Shown here: positions 1 through 5,321 of the stretch, in pieces | Numbering within the stretch: position 1 is the stretch's first letter | How the letters are laid out: each line of letters opens with the position of its first letter | Assembly: GCA_013140405.1 (NCBI GenBank) | Contig: JABFSV010000280.1 | Location: 1 to 5,321 of the forward strand | Length of the DNA stretch: 5,321 bases | Source: Methyloglobulus sp. | Lineage (GTDB): Bacteria > Pseudomonadota > Gammaproteobacteria > Methylococcales > Methylomonadaceae | Direction: 5' to 3' | Position numbers and translations under genes: made by a program | Notes under the pieces: model-generated | The model's input: only the letters and a program-made list of their open reading frames with translations | What the model was told of the DNA's origin: nothing | The model's database searches: none

Positions 1-1026
1 CTTACCGAGAATTGTCAGTAATATGCCATCATTTTTGTGATGTGGCAGCAAAGATTCTGCAACTTCTAACTGTTTGAAAACATCACTTGATTGCAAGCTA
101 CCGAACAAAAGCAACAATGTTTCATCCCAATTAATTGTCAATGTTTCAGCCAATTCATTTTCAATTTCAACACCTAAGCCAACCTTCATCATGGCGGCAA
201 AATAAATTGCCGCCACATCTGGGTTCTTTTTGATATGAGGAGGTATTTCAGTCCACAACAACCGCATTTCATCGGTACTGCCTTGATTAATACTTTGCTT
301 CAACAAGCCACCGAAAGCCTCGATTTCCAGCTTTTTTATCTCTGTCTCCATCAACACCTTATTTTTGTTCAAGGTAGGCAACAATTTACGCAAACCTTGC
401 CAATCACCTAGATGCTGATAAGTTTGGTGCAAGAGTTTGAGTACGCTGGCATGTGTCGCGTCAATTGAATGCAGCTTAGTCAACGTTTCCAACGCCTGCT
501 CAAACTGATTTGCCGAAAAATGCAATTCCGCCTGGGTCAGGCCGATTGCCACGTCAGACCCTGGCGCGTGGGATGCCGCTTTTTTAAGGTATTCATCCCT
601 TTTGTCGTAAGCGCCACGGGATTGAGCCGCTTTGGCTGCGGTCAGATAATGGATTAAAGGCGCTCCGCTGTGCGATGCGTGTTTAACAAGGACTTTTTCG
701 GCCTGTTCCCATTTTCCTTCTGCTGATCCCACCAAGCCGGCAATCAATGCATCTTGTGAGCGGTTAAATTTAATGCTCCGGCTGCGGTTTTTTAATTGCC
801 AGGGCAATCGAATCAACCAGCCTAACCATCTGAAAAACAGGTAAAGAACATAAAACCCAACAATCAGGCTTATCAGAAACACGAATAGCGATGTTTCAAT
901 TTGCCATGTGCCAATTCCGATTAAGACATATCCAGGATTCTCAAAAGTCCCCAGCCATTGATGAATAAAAAATACCGCCGCTAACGTAAGCAGCAGCGAA
1001 CTAAAGAAAAAAAGCCCGTTTTTCAT
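1..1026 (-). CDS. hemY: HemY, inner-membrane TPR-like heme-biosynthesis operon protein (3' end outside window)
   Basis: The frame opens with ATG at 1026 and runs 342 codons to base 1 without a stop, so the C-terminus lies outside the window. Family members are about 400 residues, so roughly 50-70 are missing. Two hydrophobic segments (about residues 4-21 and 44-68) flank a short loop containing the HemY-type stretch ENPGYVLIGIGTWQIETS (residues 29-46). A basic stretch (RLPWQLKNRSRS) follows, then a helical soluble part from about residue 90 with TPR-like pairs, for example around ANQFEQALETL (172-182). This matches the HemY N-terminal membrane family of gammaproteobacterial hemCDXY operons. 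It is not the unrelated protoporphyrinogen oxidase also called HemY in Bacillus. The molecular role is uncertain; a part in late heme synthesis or enzyme assembly has been suggested. It begins 10 bases after the hemX stop with only a weak ribosome site, which suggests coupling to hemX translation. The identification rests on the topology, the loop motif and the operon position. Confidence 0.92.
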   Translation of the reverse strand, partial: MKNGLFFFSSLLLTLAAVFFIHQWLGTFENPGYVLIGIGTWQIETSLFVFLISLIVGFYVLYLFFRWLGWLIRLPWQLKNRSRSIKFNRSQDALIAGLVGSAEGKWEQAEKVLVKHASHSGAPLIHYLTAAKAAQSRGAYDKRDEYLKKAASHAPGSDVAIGLTQAELHFSANQFEQALETLTKLHSIDATHASVLKLLHQTYQHLGDWQGLRKLLPTLNKNKVLMETEIKKLEIEAFGGLLKQSINQGSTDEMRLLWTEIPPHIKKNPDVAAIYFAAMMKVGLGVEIENELAETLTINWDETLLLLFGSLQSSDVFKQLEVAESLLPHHKNDGILLTILGK

Positions 1027-1036
1027 TATGCGCTCA

Positions 1037-2311
1037 CTATGGCTGCTTTGGGGGAGCGATTTGGGAGGACTGACCAGAATCAAAAGGTTTTACAGGTTCT
1101 GTGGTTTTTGATGTCGGCGTAACAGAATCGGATGGCGCTTTCTGAATGTCTTCTTGCACCGGCTCCGGTTTTACTTCGTCCGTAGACAAAGCCTTATCTG
1201 TTTCAATCCTTAGCTTAGTCACATCACGGAGCATTTTTAACGACATGCTGATGTCAGGCAATTGGCTGCGGAGCTTGATAGACTGCAAGTGCGACAATTC
1301 ACTGACAAACCCTTTGGCATTGTCATTATCGGTGAAATGTTGGCTAATCGAGGTTTTTATGTCCGCCAAGGTTGATTGATACAACGCGTCATTTTGCTGG
1401 ACTAAGGCCATTTTCACCATTTCCAACTTAATCTTAAGTTGTTCGCGCATGAATTCCGCCTGTTCCTGGGTGAGTATTTCTTTGACAGGTTTATCGGAAT
1501 GCTTAATTGTGACAATCCCTTCGAGCTCATGAATGGCACTATTGAGCAAGCCATCGGGATCTTCGCTGACCGCGCTGGAATTAGTAGCTTCTTCTGGCGG
1601 AGTCAACGGTTTACCGGAATAAGGCAACACCAAGGTTAATTTGGCGACATCGCTTTCCAAAGCCTGTATCGAAGCGTACAACCCTACCACATCGGGAACA
1701 TTGACACCCTGAATCTTCGATATTTCTTGGGCAATCTGCTCACGTATTTTAATTGCGCCAGTGTCGCCACTTTCCCGCAGCCTCTGGTCAGCCGCCTCAA
1801 GTGCTACTTTAGCAGTATTGACATCACCTACTAAATGTAACCTTTCATTGGCAACGCTAAGTAGGTATTCAGCATCTGCAATTAACCAGTCACCCCTTGT
1901 TTTGCCCAACTGACGTTGTACCTGGAGAACCTTGTCACCTAACTCCTTGCGCGTAGCTTCCATTTTTTGGCCTTGCAGATCAGAAAAGCCAGAAAGCGTC
2001 TTGTTAAAGTGATCTTCTTTACCGGCAATTTCGGATTGAAGAGCCGCCAATTGCGACTGTATAGCCGTCAGTTGGGATTGATAATCGTTGATTTGCCGAG
2101 TCAGTTCGCTTTTGACTTCGCCACCCAAACCTTCCTGTTTAGCTCGAAGCTGCGAAAAAAAATAAAACCCAACGCCCGCGATGCCAAAAATAAGCAATAC
2201 AACGATAATAGCAAACCAAAGCCCACCCTTAGACTTGGGGATCGGTTTGGGTTTGTCATCATTTTGGATAATGACGGCCTCTTGCTCTGGTTGCTCACTC
2301 AATTCAGACAC
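1037..2311 (-). CDS. hemX: HemX, membrane-anchored coiled-coil protein of the heme operon
   Basis: This is a complete 424-residue protein starting at GTG and ending at TAG. In order it has a short charged, proline-containing cytoplasmic tail (1-29), one transmembrane helix (about 31-53, rich in I/V/L/F), and a glutamine-rich coiled coil (about 60-135). The family signature GDWLIADAEYLLSVANERL lies at 140-158, followed by a helical domain to about 370. The last 50 or so residues are a low-complexity Pro/Lys/Ser/Thr tail. E. coli HemX is slightly shorter (about 393 residues), and the extra length lies mainly in this tail. The topology suggests that most of the protein is periplasmic. Homologues are often labelled uroporphyrinogen-III C-methyltransferase, but no SAM-binding methyltransferase domain is visible, so that name should not be used. 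Its true role is not established. The GTG is required because the next ATG (Met117) would remove the membrane anchor. The start lies inside the end of hemD, a 13-base overlap. Confidence 0.93.
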   Translation of the reverse strand: MSELSEQPEQEAVIIQNDDKPKPIPKSKGGLWFAIIVVLLIFGIAGVGFYFFSQLRAKQEGLGGEVKSELTRQINDYQSQLTAIQSQLAALQSEIAGKEDHFNKTLSGFSDLQGQKMEATRKELGDKVLQVQRQLGKTRGDWLIADAEYLLSVANERLHLVGDVNTAKVALEAADQRLRESGDTGAIKIREQIAQEISKIQGVNVPDVVGLYASIQALESDVAKLTLVLPYSGKPLTPPEEATNSSAVSEDPDGLLNSAIHELEGIVTIKHSDKPVKEILTQEQAEFMREQLKIKLEMVKMALVQQNDALYQSTLADIKTSISQHFTDNDNAKGFVSELSHLQSIKLRSQLPDISMSLKMLRDVTKLRIETDKALSTDEVKPEPVQEDIQKAPSDSVTPTSKTTEPVKPFDSGQSSQIAPPKQP

Positions 2312-3129
2312 TCTATTCCCCGATTATTAACGCTTTCATTTATTATTGCTATTGTCGTCTCAAGAATTGCCGGGTCTGAAGGGTTCTCGGCCACGGCGAT
2401 TTGCGTAAATCCCAGTTCGGCAGCTAGTTTGCTGACCCTTTCGCTAATGACTACCAGCGGTATCATTGCCAGCTTTTTTGTATAGCTTGCGCCCAACATG
2501 GCGAGCAAATTCTGCAATGCCTCAAAACTGGTGACGATAATCACCGCCAACAAGCCCTGCTCCAGCAAATTGATGGCTTCAGAATTATCATTATCCGGTA
2601 TAACCCGCTGATAAACTTCCCAATAGCCAACATTTGCGCCCCTGCTACGAAGGACGTTCGCCAATTCTTCACGTCCACCTTGGCCTCGGACAATCAATAT
2701 ATCCTGACCATTAACCTGCTGCATTTGCGGCATGGCAAGTAAAGATTCACTATCGTATCCATTTTCAGGGATCAAACTGACCTGTAAACCTGCTGACTGC
2801 AACGCCCTAGCGGTTGCCTGCCCAATTGCGGCTATTTGCGCTTCCTCAAACTTGGCTATTTTGCCACCATTCGCTTTAAGCGCAAAATTTACTGCGTTTA
2901 CGCTGGTAAATATGAGCCAACGGTGGTTGGACAATTTGGATAGGGGATTGGTTGCTACAGATTGGTCATCAAGATGATTATCCGGCTGGGCATCATCCAT
3001 TTCCACAATTTTAAGGGTTGGGAAACGGACAGCGACACCACCCTGTTGTTCGATGAGTTGGCATAATTTTTCAGCCTGATGTACAGGGCGGGTGACCAAA
3101 ACATGCGCCCCTTCCAAGGCATTGCTCAC
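2299..3129 (-). CDS. hemD: Uroporphyrinogen-III synthase
   Basis: HemD closes the linear tetrapyrrole hydroxymethylbilane with inversion of ring D to give uroporphyrinogen III, acting directly after HemC in the cytoplasm. The protein has 276 residues, near the usual 245-270. It shows the two-domain Rossmann-like HemD pattern: HVLVTRP at 9-15, [10 protein letters not shown] at 71-80, [11 protein letters not shown] at 100-110, [14 protein letters not shown] at 143-156, [11 protein letters not shown] at 199-209 and [16 protein letters not shown] at 226-241. The family is weakly conserved, so the call rests on these motifs plus the hemC neighbour. A hydrophilic linker of about 25 residues (44-68) between the first strand region and the FTSVNAV motif is somewhat long. 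The GTG start overlaps the hemC stop as GTGA, implying coupled translation. A TTG at residue 5 is an alternative start. The gene ends with TGA inside the hemX start region. Confidence 0.95.
   Translation of the reverse strand: MSNALEGAHVLVTRPVHQAEKLCQLIEQQGGVAVRFPTLKIVEMDDAQPDNHLDDQSVATNPLSKLSNHRWLIFTSVNAVNFALKANGGKIAKFEEAQIAAIGQATARALQSAGLQVSLIPENGYDSESLLAMPQMQQVNGQDILIVRGQGGREELANVLRSRGANVGYWEVYQRVIPDNDNSEAINLLEQGLLAVIIVTSFEALQNLLAMLGASYTKKLAMIPLVVISERVSKLAAELGFTQIAVAENPSDPAILETTIAIINESVNNRGIECLN
2312..2322 (-). promoter_or_regulatory. Candidate ribosome binding site of hemX
   Basis: On the minus strand, CGGGGAATAGA lies directly before the GTG codon at 2311. The run GGGGA sits about 6-10 bases upstream of the start, inside the last codons of hemD. 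It is the best Shine-Dalgarno-like match among the hem genes here, and it supports the GTG start over the TTG three codons further in. Confidence 0.5.
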
Positions 3130-4052
3130 AAATGAAGTGCCTGCAAAACTTTATCCGCGCCTTGTGACAATAAATCTTCGGCTATTGTTTTGCCAATAGA
3201 TTCAGCATACTCCAGTTTGCCACTGCTTTCGCTGCGATAAATAACACTGCCGTCAGGACTGCCGACCAAGCCGCGCATGGATAATTGACCATCATGAATT
3301 TCGGCAAAACCCGCGATAGGAACTTGGCAGCCGCCGCTCAATCGTGCATTCATTGCCCGTTCTGCCCGCACACAAATACCCGTTGCGTTATCGTGCAATT
3401 TGCCCAACATGTCATTGAGTTCCTTGTCATCAACCCGACATTCTATGCCAATTGCGCCCTGCCCTATGGCTGGCAAGCTAATTTGTGTATCCAGGGATTG
3501 GGCTATCCGTTCGGCAAAACCCAGCCGTTTCAAGCCAGCCGAAGCCAAAATAATGGCATCGTAATCGCCTGCGTCCAATTTTGCCAAGCGGGTATTGACG
3601 TTTCCCCGCAGCGTCAAAATTTCCGCATTGGGGTATAACGCCTTGATTTGGCACTGCCTACGCAAACTGGATGTACCTATCCTGGCGTTAGGGGGTAAAT
3701 CCGTTAATGAAGCGTAATGGTTGGAAACAAAGGCATCGGTGGGATCTTCCCTGCTTAATATCGCCCCTAAATGCAAACCTTCTGGAAATTCTACAGGCAC
3801 ATCTTTCATGGAATGCACGGCAATATCCGCCGTCCCTTCCAGCATTCCCACCTCAAGCTCTTTAACAAACAAGCCTTTGCCGCCGATTTTGGCGAGCGGC
3901 GCATCCAGGATTTTGTCGCCCTGGGTGGTCATTTTCACCAATTCGGTTTTTACGCCAGGGAAAGCTGTTTCTAGTAATTTCGCAACATGTTCGGCTTGCC
4001 ATAAGGCCAGCGGGCTTTTTCGGGTGGCGATGCGAATGGTTTGTTTGTTCAA
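3126..4052 (-). CDS. hemC: Hydroxymethylbilane synthase (porphobilinogen deaminase)
   Basis: HemC polymerises four porphobilinogen molecules into hydroxymethylbilane on a covalent dipyrromethane cofactor, in the cytoplasm. The product is 308 residues (E. coli about 313) and keeps the E. coli numbering for the key residues. It has [17 protein letters not shown] at 7-23 with Arg11, the catalytic Asp84 in HSMKDVP, the substrate and cofactor arginines Arg131/Arg132 in TSSLRRQ, Arg149 and Arg155 in [23 protein letters not shown] at 193-206, and the cofactor cysteine Cys242 in LSGGCQVPI. It therefore looks fully active. The start is TTG: an in-frame TAG lies seven codons upstream, and no ATG or GTG lies between it and the conserved N-terminus. 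The upstream ribosome site is poor (TAGG about 12 bases before). It is the first gene of the hem cluster, 53 bases after sua5, and overlaps hemD by 4 bases. Confidence 0.98.
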   Translation of the reverse strand: MNKQTIRIATRKSPLALWQAEHVAKLLETAFPGVKTELVKMTTQGDKILDAPLAKIGGKGLFVKELEVGMLEGTADIAVHSMKDVPVEFPEGLHLGAILSREDPTDAFVSNHYASLTDLPPNARIGTSSLRRQCQIKALYPNAEILTLRGNVNTRLAKLDAGDYDAIILASAGLKRLGFAERIAQSLDTQISLPAIGQGAIGIECRVDDKELNDMLGKLHDNATGICVRAERAMNARLSGGCQVPIAGFAEIHDGQLSMRGLVGSPDGSVIYRSESSGKLEYAESIGKTIAEDLLSQGADKVLQALHL

Positions 4053-4105
4053 AATATTGCCTATCAGAATCTAAATGGGGTTTAGTAATGAGAAAATTAA
4101 TAAGC
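4053..4105. other. sua5-hemC intergenic gap
   Basis: This 53-base AT-rich spacer separates the TAG of sua5 from the TTG of hemC. Only a 5-bp inverted repeat with a 5-base loop is visible (CTAAA/TTTAG, 4071-4085), with no T-tract after it in the direction of transcription. The best -10-like hexamer on the minus strand, TAGATT, has no convincing -35 at the right distance. The gap is short enough for read-through from sua5, but a weak hemC promoter here cannot be excluded. Confidence 0.4.
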
Positions 4106-5182
4106 CTAACACGCCAATCTTAAGACCGCATCTAACCAGCCAAGAATTGTCTTAAGTTCTTCAGAATCATTTTGCTCAAAATCAGTATCGGTTCGTAGTG
4201 AAAATTTTGTTGCCGCCTTGCTTAATCGCTCATTCACCGCCTGCCATACTTCACTTTGCGGCGGCTGTTCTACCAAAATCATATCAATTGCTGGCTTATC
4301 CAGATCACGTAATTTACCATACAGATCATGGGCGTAACGTTCTTGATTTGCCGACATCCTGACTAACTCGGAATTTTCGTCTGGCTTTACCGCATCACTG
4401 TAAGCAATAACCCCAAGTTTATGCACATGCTTAAATGCAAAGCCCTTCTGTATGACTTTTATTTGTTCAGCGCTGCAAAGATACGTGGTGGTAATCGGCG
4501 CATAATGCACCTCCATTCGACCTGGGGCATGGATTTGCGCGTCTTTTTCGGGTATCTCCAGTGAAATTTGCAGTACTTGTTCAATTTCGGTTTTGCTGAT
4601 TTGCCCTGACCTTAATAATCTTGGCTGGTTGCCACTTAAATCCACAATCGTCGATTCCAAACCGACTACACAGGCACCACCGTCCAGAATCATATCGACC
4701 TTATCGCCCAGTTCTTCTTCGACATGGCTTGCCTGGGTGGGGCTAATCCGACAAAATCGGTTGGCAGACGGCGCGGCGACCCCGCCACCAAATACTTTCA
4801 ATAAACTTAAAGCAACCGGATGATTGGGGACGCGCAAGGCCACAGTGTTTTGTCCGCCCGTGACTTCCATCGGCACATCAGGGTGTTTTTTTAGTACGAT
4901 AGTTAACGGCCCAGGCCAAAAGCGCTCCGCCAGTTTCCAGGCAGTCTCAGGAATTTCAATCGCCCAATCGGTAAGCGCAGCCTTATCTGGGATGTGGACA
5001 ATCAACGGATGATGGGCAGGACGGCCTTTGGCAGCAAAAATACGCTTTACTGCTTCTGGGTTTTTGGCATCTGCTCCTAAGCCGTAAACGGTTTCGGTGG
5101 GGATGGCGACCAATTTGCCTTGCCGTAGTAACTTGGCGGCAAGTTGAATATTGGCTGGGTTAGCGGATACTGAAATTGTCAT
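4106..5182 (-). CDS. sua5: L-threonylcarbamoyladenylate synthase, long form (Sua5/TsaC2 type)
   Basis: The enzyme makes threonylcarbamoyl-AMP from threonine, bicarbonate and ATP. TsaB/D/E then transfer the group to A37 of ANN-decoding tRNAs (t6A). The 358 residues comprise a YrdC-type catalytic domain (about 10-205) and a C-terminal Sua5 domain (about 230-350). The hinge holds the expected PGRMEVHYAP motif (220-229). Catalytic-domain motifs are IPTETVYGLGADA (27-39), KGRPAHHPL (52-60), FWPGPLT (88-94), RVPNHP (117-122), PSANRFCRISPT (138-149) and GLESTIVDLSG (174-184). In the fifth motif the residue after Phe143 is Cys144 (TGT), where Gly is usual. The ATG at 5182 is fixed as the start, because an in-frame TAA directly precedes it and the next candidate, TTG at residue 24, would cut into the domain. 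No Shine-Dalgarno sequence is visible. An IS110-type transposase ends 49 bases upstream on the same strand. Confidence 0.95.
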   Translation of the reverse strand: MTISVSANPANIQLAAKLLRQGKLVAIPTETVYGLGADAKNPEAVKRIFAAKGRPAHHPLIVHIPDKAALTDWAIEIPETAWKLAERFWPGPLTIVLKKHPDVPMEVTGGQNTVALRVPNHPVALSLLKVFGGGVAAPSANRFCRISPTQASHVEEELGDKVDMILDGGACVVGLESTIVDLSGNQPRLLRSGQISKTEIEQVLQISLEIPEKDAQIHAPGRMEVHYAPITTTYLCSAEQIKVIQKGFAFKHVHKLGVIAYSDAVKPDENSELVRMSANQERYAHDLYGKLRDLDKPAIDMILVEQPPQSEVWQAVNERLSKAATKFSLRTDTDFEQNDSEELKTILGWLDAVLRLAC

Positions 5183-5198
5183 TTAACCAATAAATTCG

Positions 5199-5227
5199 TA
5201 GATACCATCTCTCCGTACCAATCGCAA
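5199..5227 (-). promoter_or_regulatory. Weak candidate promoter for sua5
   Basis: On the minus strand, TTGCGA (5227-5222; 4 of 6 to the -35 consensus) and TATCTA (5204-5199; 3 of 6 to the -10 consensus) are separated by 17 bases. Transcription would start near 5192, giving a leader of only about 10 bases before the sua5 ATG. This would fit the lack of a Shine-Dalgarno sequence. The match is weak and could be chance. Part or all of it may belong to the insertion sequence end, not to the original sua5 leader. Confidence 0.25.
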
Positions 5228-5246
5228 GTGGTCAAATTGCCACTTG
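5225..5246. repeat. 7-bp perfect inverted repeat across the transposase stop codon
   Basis: CAAGTGG (5225-5231) and CCACTTG (5240-5246) are perfect inverse complements around an 8-base spacer that contains the transposase TGA. On the minus strand the hairpin is followed by CGATTGG, not a T-run, so it is not an ordinary intrinsic terminator. It may be a subterminal inverted repeat of the element or a transcript hairpin limiting read-through from the transposase gene. Confidence 0.55.
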
Positions 5247-5321
5247 AGGTTGATAGGGTTGTTGGTGTTTCAATACACCAAAACAAATCTGCACCAATTT
5301 CCGCATCGCCGCGCCCAAGGC
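5232..5321 (-). CDS. IS110-family transposase, C-terminal fragment (5' end outside window)
   Basis: The minus strand is open from the window edge to a TGA at 5232-5234 and encodes 29 residues, beginning ALGAAMRKLVQICFGVL and ending HQQPYQPQVAI. The pattern GAAMRKL...GVLK..QP(Y/F) is typical of the extreme C-terminus of IS110/IS116/IS902-type transposases, after the Transposase_20 domain. These enzymes combine an N-terminal DEDD (RuvC-like) domain with a C-terminal part carrying a catalytic serine, and neither is visible here. Whether the element is intact cannot be judged. The gene reads in the same direction as sua5 and the hem genes, so its transcripts could run into them. The fragment is short, so the family call rests on one recognisable motif. 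Confidence 0.78.
   Translation of the reverse strand, partial: ALGAAMRKLVQICFGVLKHQQPYQPQVAI

Larger units (their letters stand above)
5183..5321 (-). mobile_element. Downstream end of an IS110-family insertion sequence (partial; exact boundary unknown)
   Basis: The right edge of the window holds the 3' end of a transposase gene that reads toward sua5, so the element boundary must fall somewhere between 5183 and 5231. IS110-family elements typically lack clear terminal inverted repeats and often make no simple target duplication, so the junction cannot be placed from this window alone. The rest of the element lies beyond base 5321. The left limit given here is the outermost possible one. Confidence 0.6.

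Noticed and set aside
469..657. 62-codon plus-strand open frame
   Set aside because: It lies wholly within the hemY coding frame on the other strand, which is uninterrupted for 342 codons and carries family motifs.
1967..2485. 172-codon open frame on the plus strand across the hemD-hemX junction
   Set aside because: It lies antisense to two well-supported genes, its translation resembles no known family, and its hydrophobic and basic stretches are explained by the complement of the hemX membrane segment.
3285..3638. 117-codon plus-strand open frame inside hemC
   Set aside because: It is antisense to highly conserved hemC coding sequence including catalytic motifs, and has no recognisable domain.
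3721..4074. 117-codon plus-strand open frame antisense to the hemC start
   Set aside because: It is a shadow of hemC with no family resemblance; its end in the sua5-hemC gap is incidental.
4071..4085. CTAAA/TTTAG hairpin in the sua5-hemC gap
   Set aside because: A 5-bp AT-rich stem is weak and expected by chance, and there is no T-tract.
4064..4100. hemC promoter in the 53-base gap (TAGATT as -10)
   Set aside because: The hexamer at the right distance upstream (TTTTCT) matches the -35 consensus at only 3 of 6 positions, so the pair is not distinguishable from chance in AT-rich DNA.
4101..4124. Possible terminator at the end of sua5 (TAAG...CTTA)
   Set aside because: Only 4 base pairs match, the loop is long and no T-run of useful length follows on the minus strand.

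Overview
The window is a single run of minus-strand genes from a bacterial chromosome. Read in transcription order from the right edge leftward, they are: the C-terminal end of an IS110-family transposase, a long-form Sua5/TsaC2 threonylcarbamoyl-AMP synthase, then hemC, hemD, hemX and a 3'-truncated hemY. The order hemC-hemD-hemX-hemY is the classical gammaproteobacterial arrangement, and the protein sequences fit that class. The moderately AT-rich codon use and the flavour of the genes might suit a methanotroph-like gammaproteobacterium (Methylococcales), but that placement is a guess and the sequence does not prove it.

Layout: 5232-5321 encodes the last 29 residues of the transposase. The 49 bases between its stop and the Sua5 start (5183-5231) must hold the downstream end of the insertion sequence and whatever is left of the Sua5 leader. 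sua5 occupies 4106-5182. A 53-base gap (4053-4105) follows, with no convincing promoter or terminator. The hem genes are then packed tightly: hemC (TTG start) overlaps hemD by 4 bases, hemD (GTG start) overlaps hemX by 13 bases, and hemX (GTG start) is separated from hemY (ATG start) by 10 bases. hemY stays open to base 1, so its end lies outside the window. No stretch over 300 bases lacks a gene.

Function: HemC polymerises four porphobilinogens into hydroxymethylbilane, and HemD closes and inverts this into uroporphyrinogen III, the branch point to heme, siroheme and cobalamin. HemX and HemY are inner-membrane proteins of the same operon, with a coiled-coil and a TPR-like soluble part respectively; their biochemical roles are poorly defined. 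Sua5 makes the activated intermediate for the t6A modification of tRNAs that read ANN codons. It probably shares transcription direction with the hem genes by position only.

I see no previously undescribed system here. The points worth a second look are the IS110 end lying almost directly on the sua5 start codon, the lack of a Shine-Dalgarno sequence there, an inverted repeat across the transposase stop codon, a Gly-to-Cys change in a conserved Sua5 motif, and three consecutive non-ATG starts in the hem operon.
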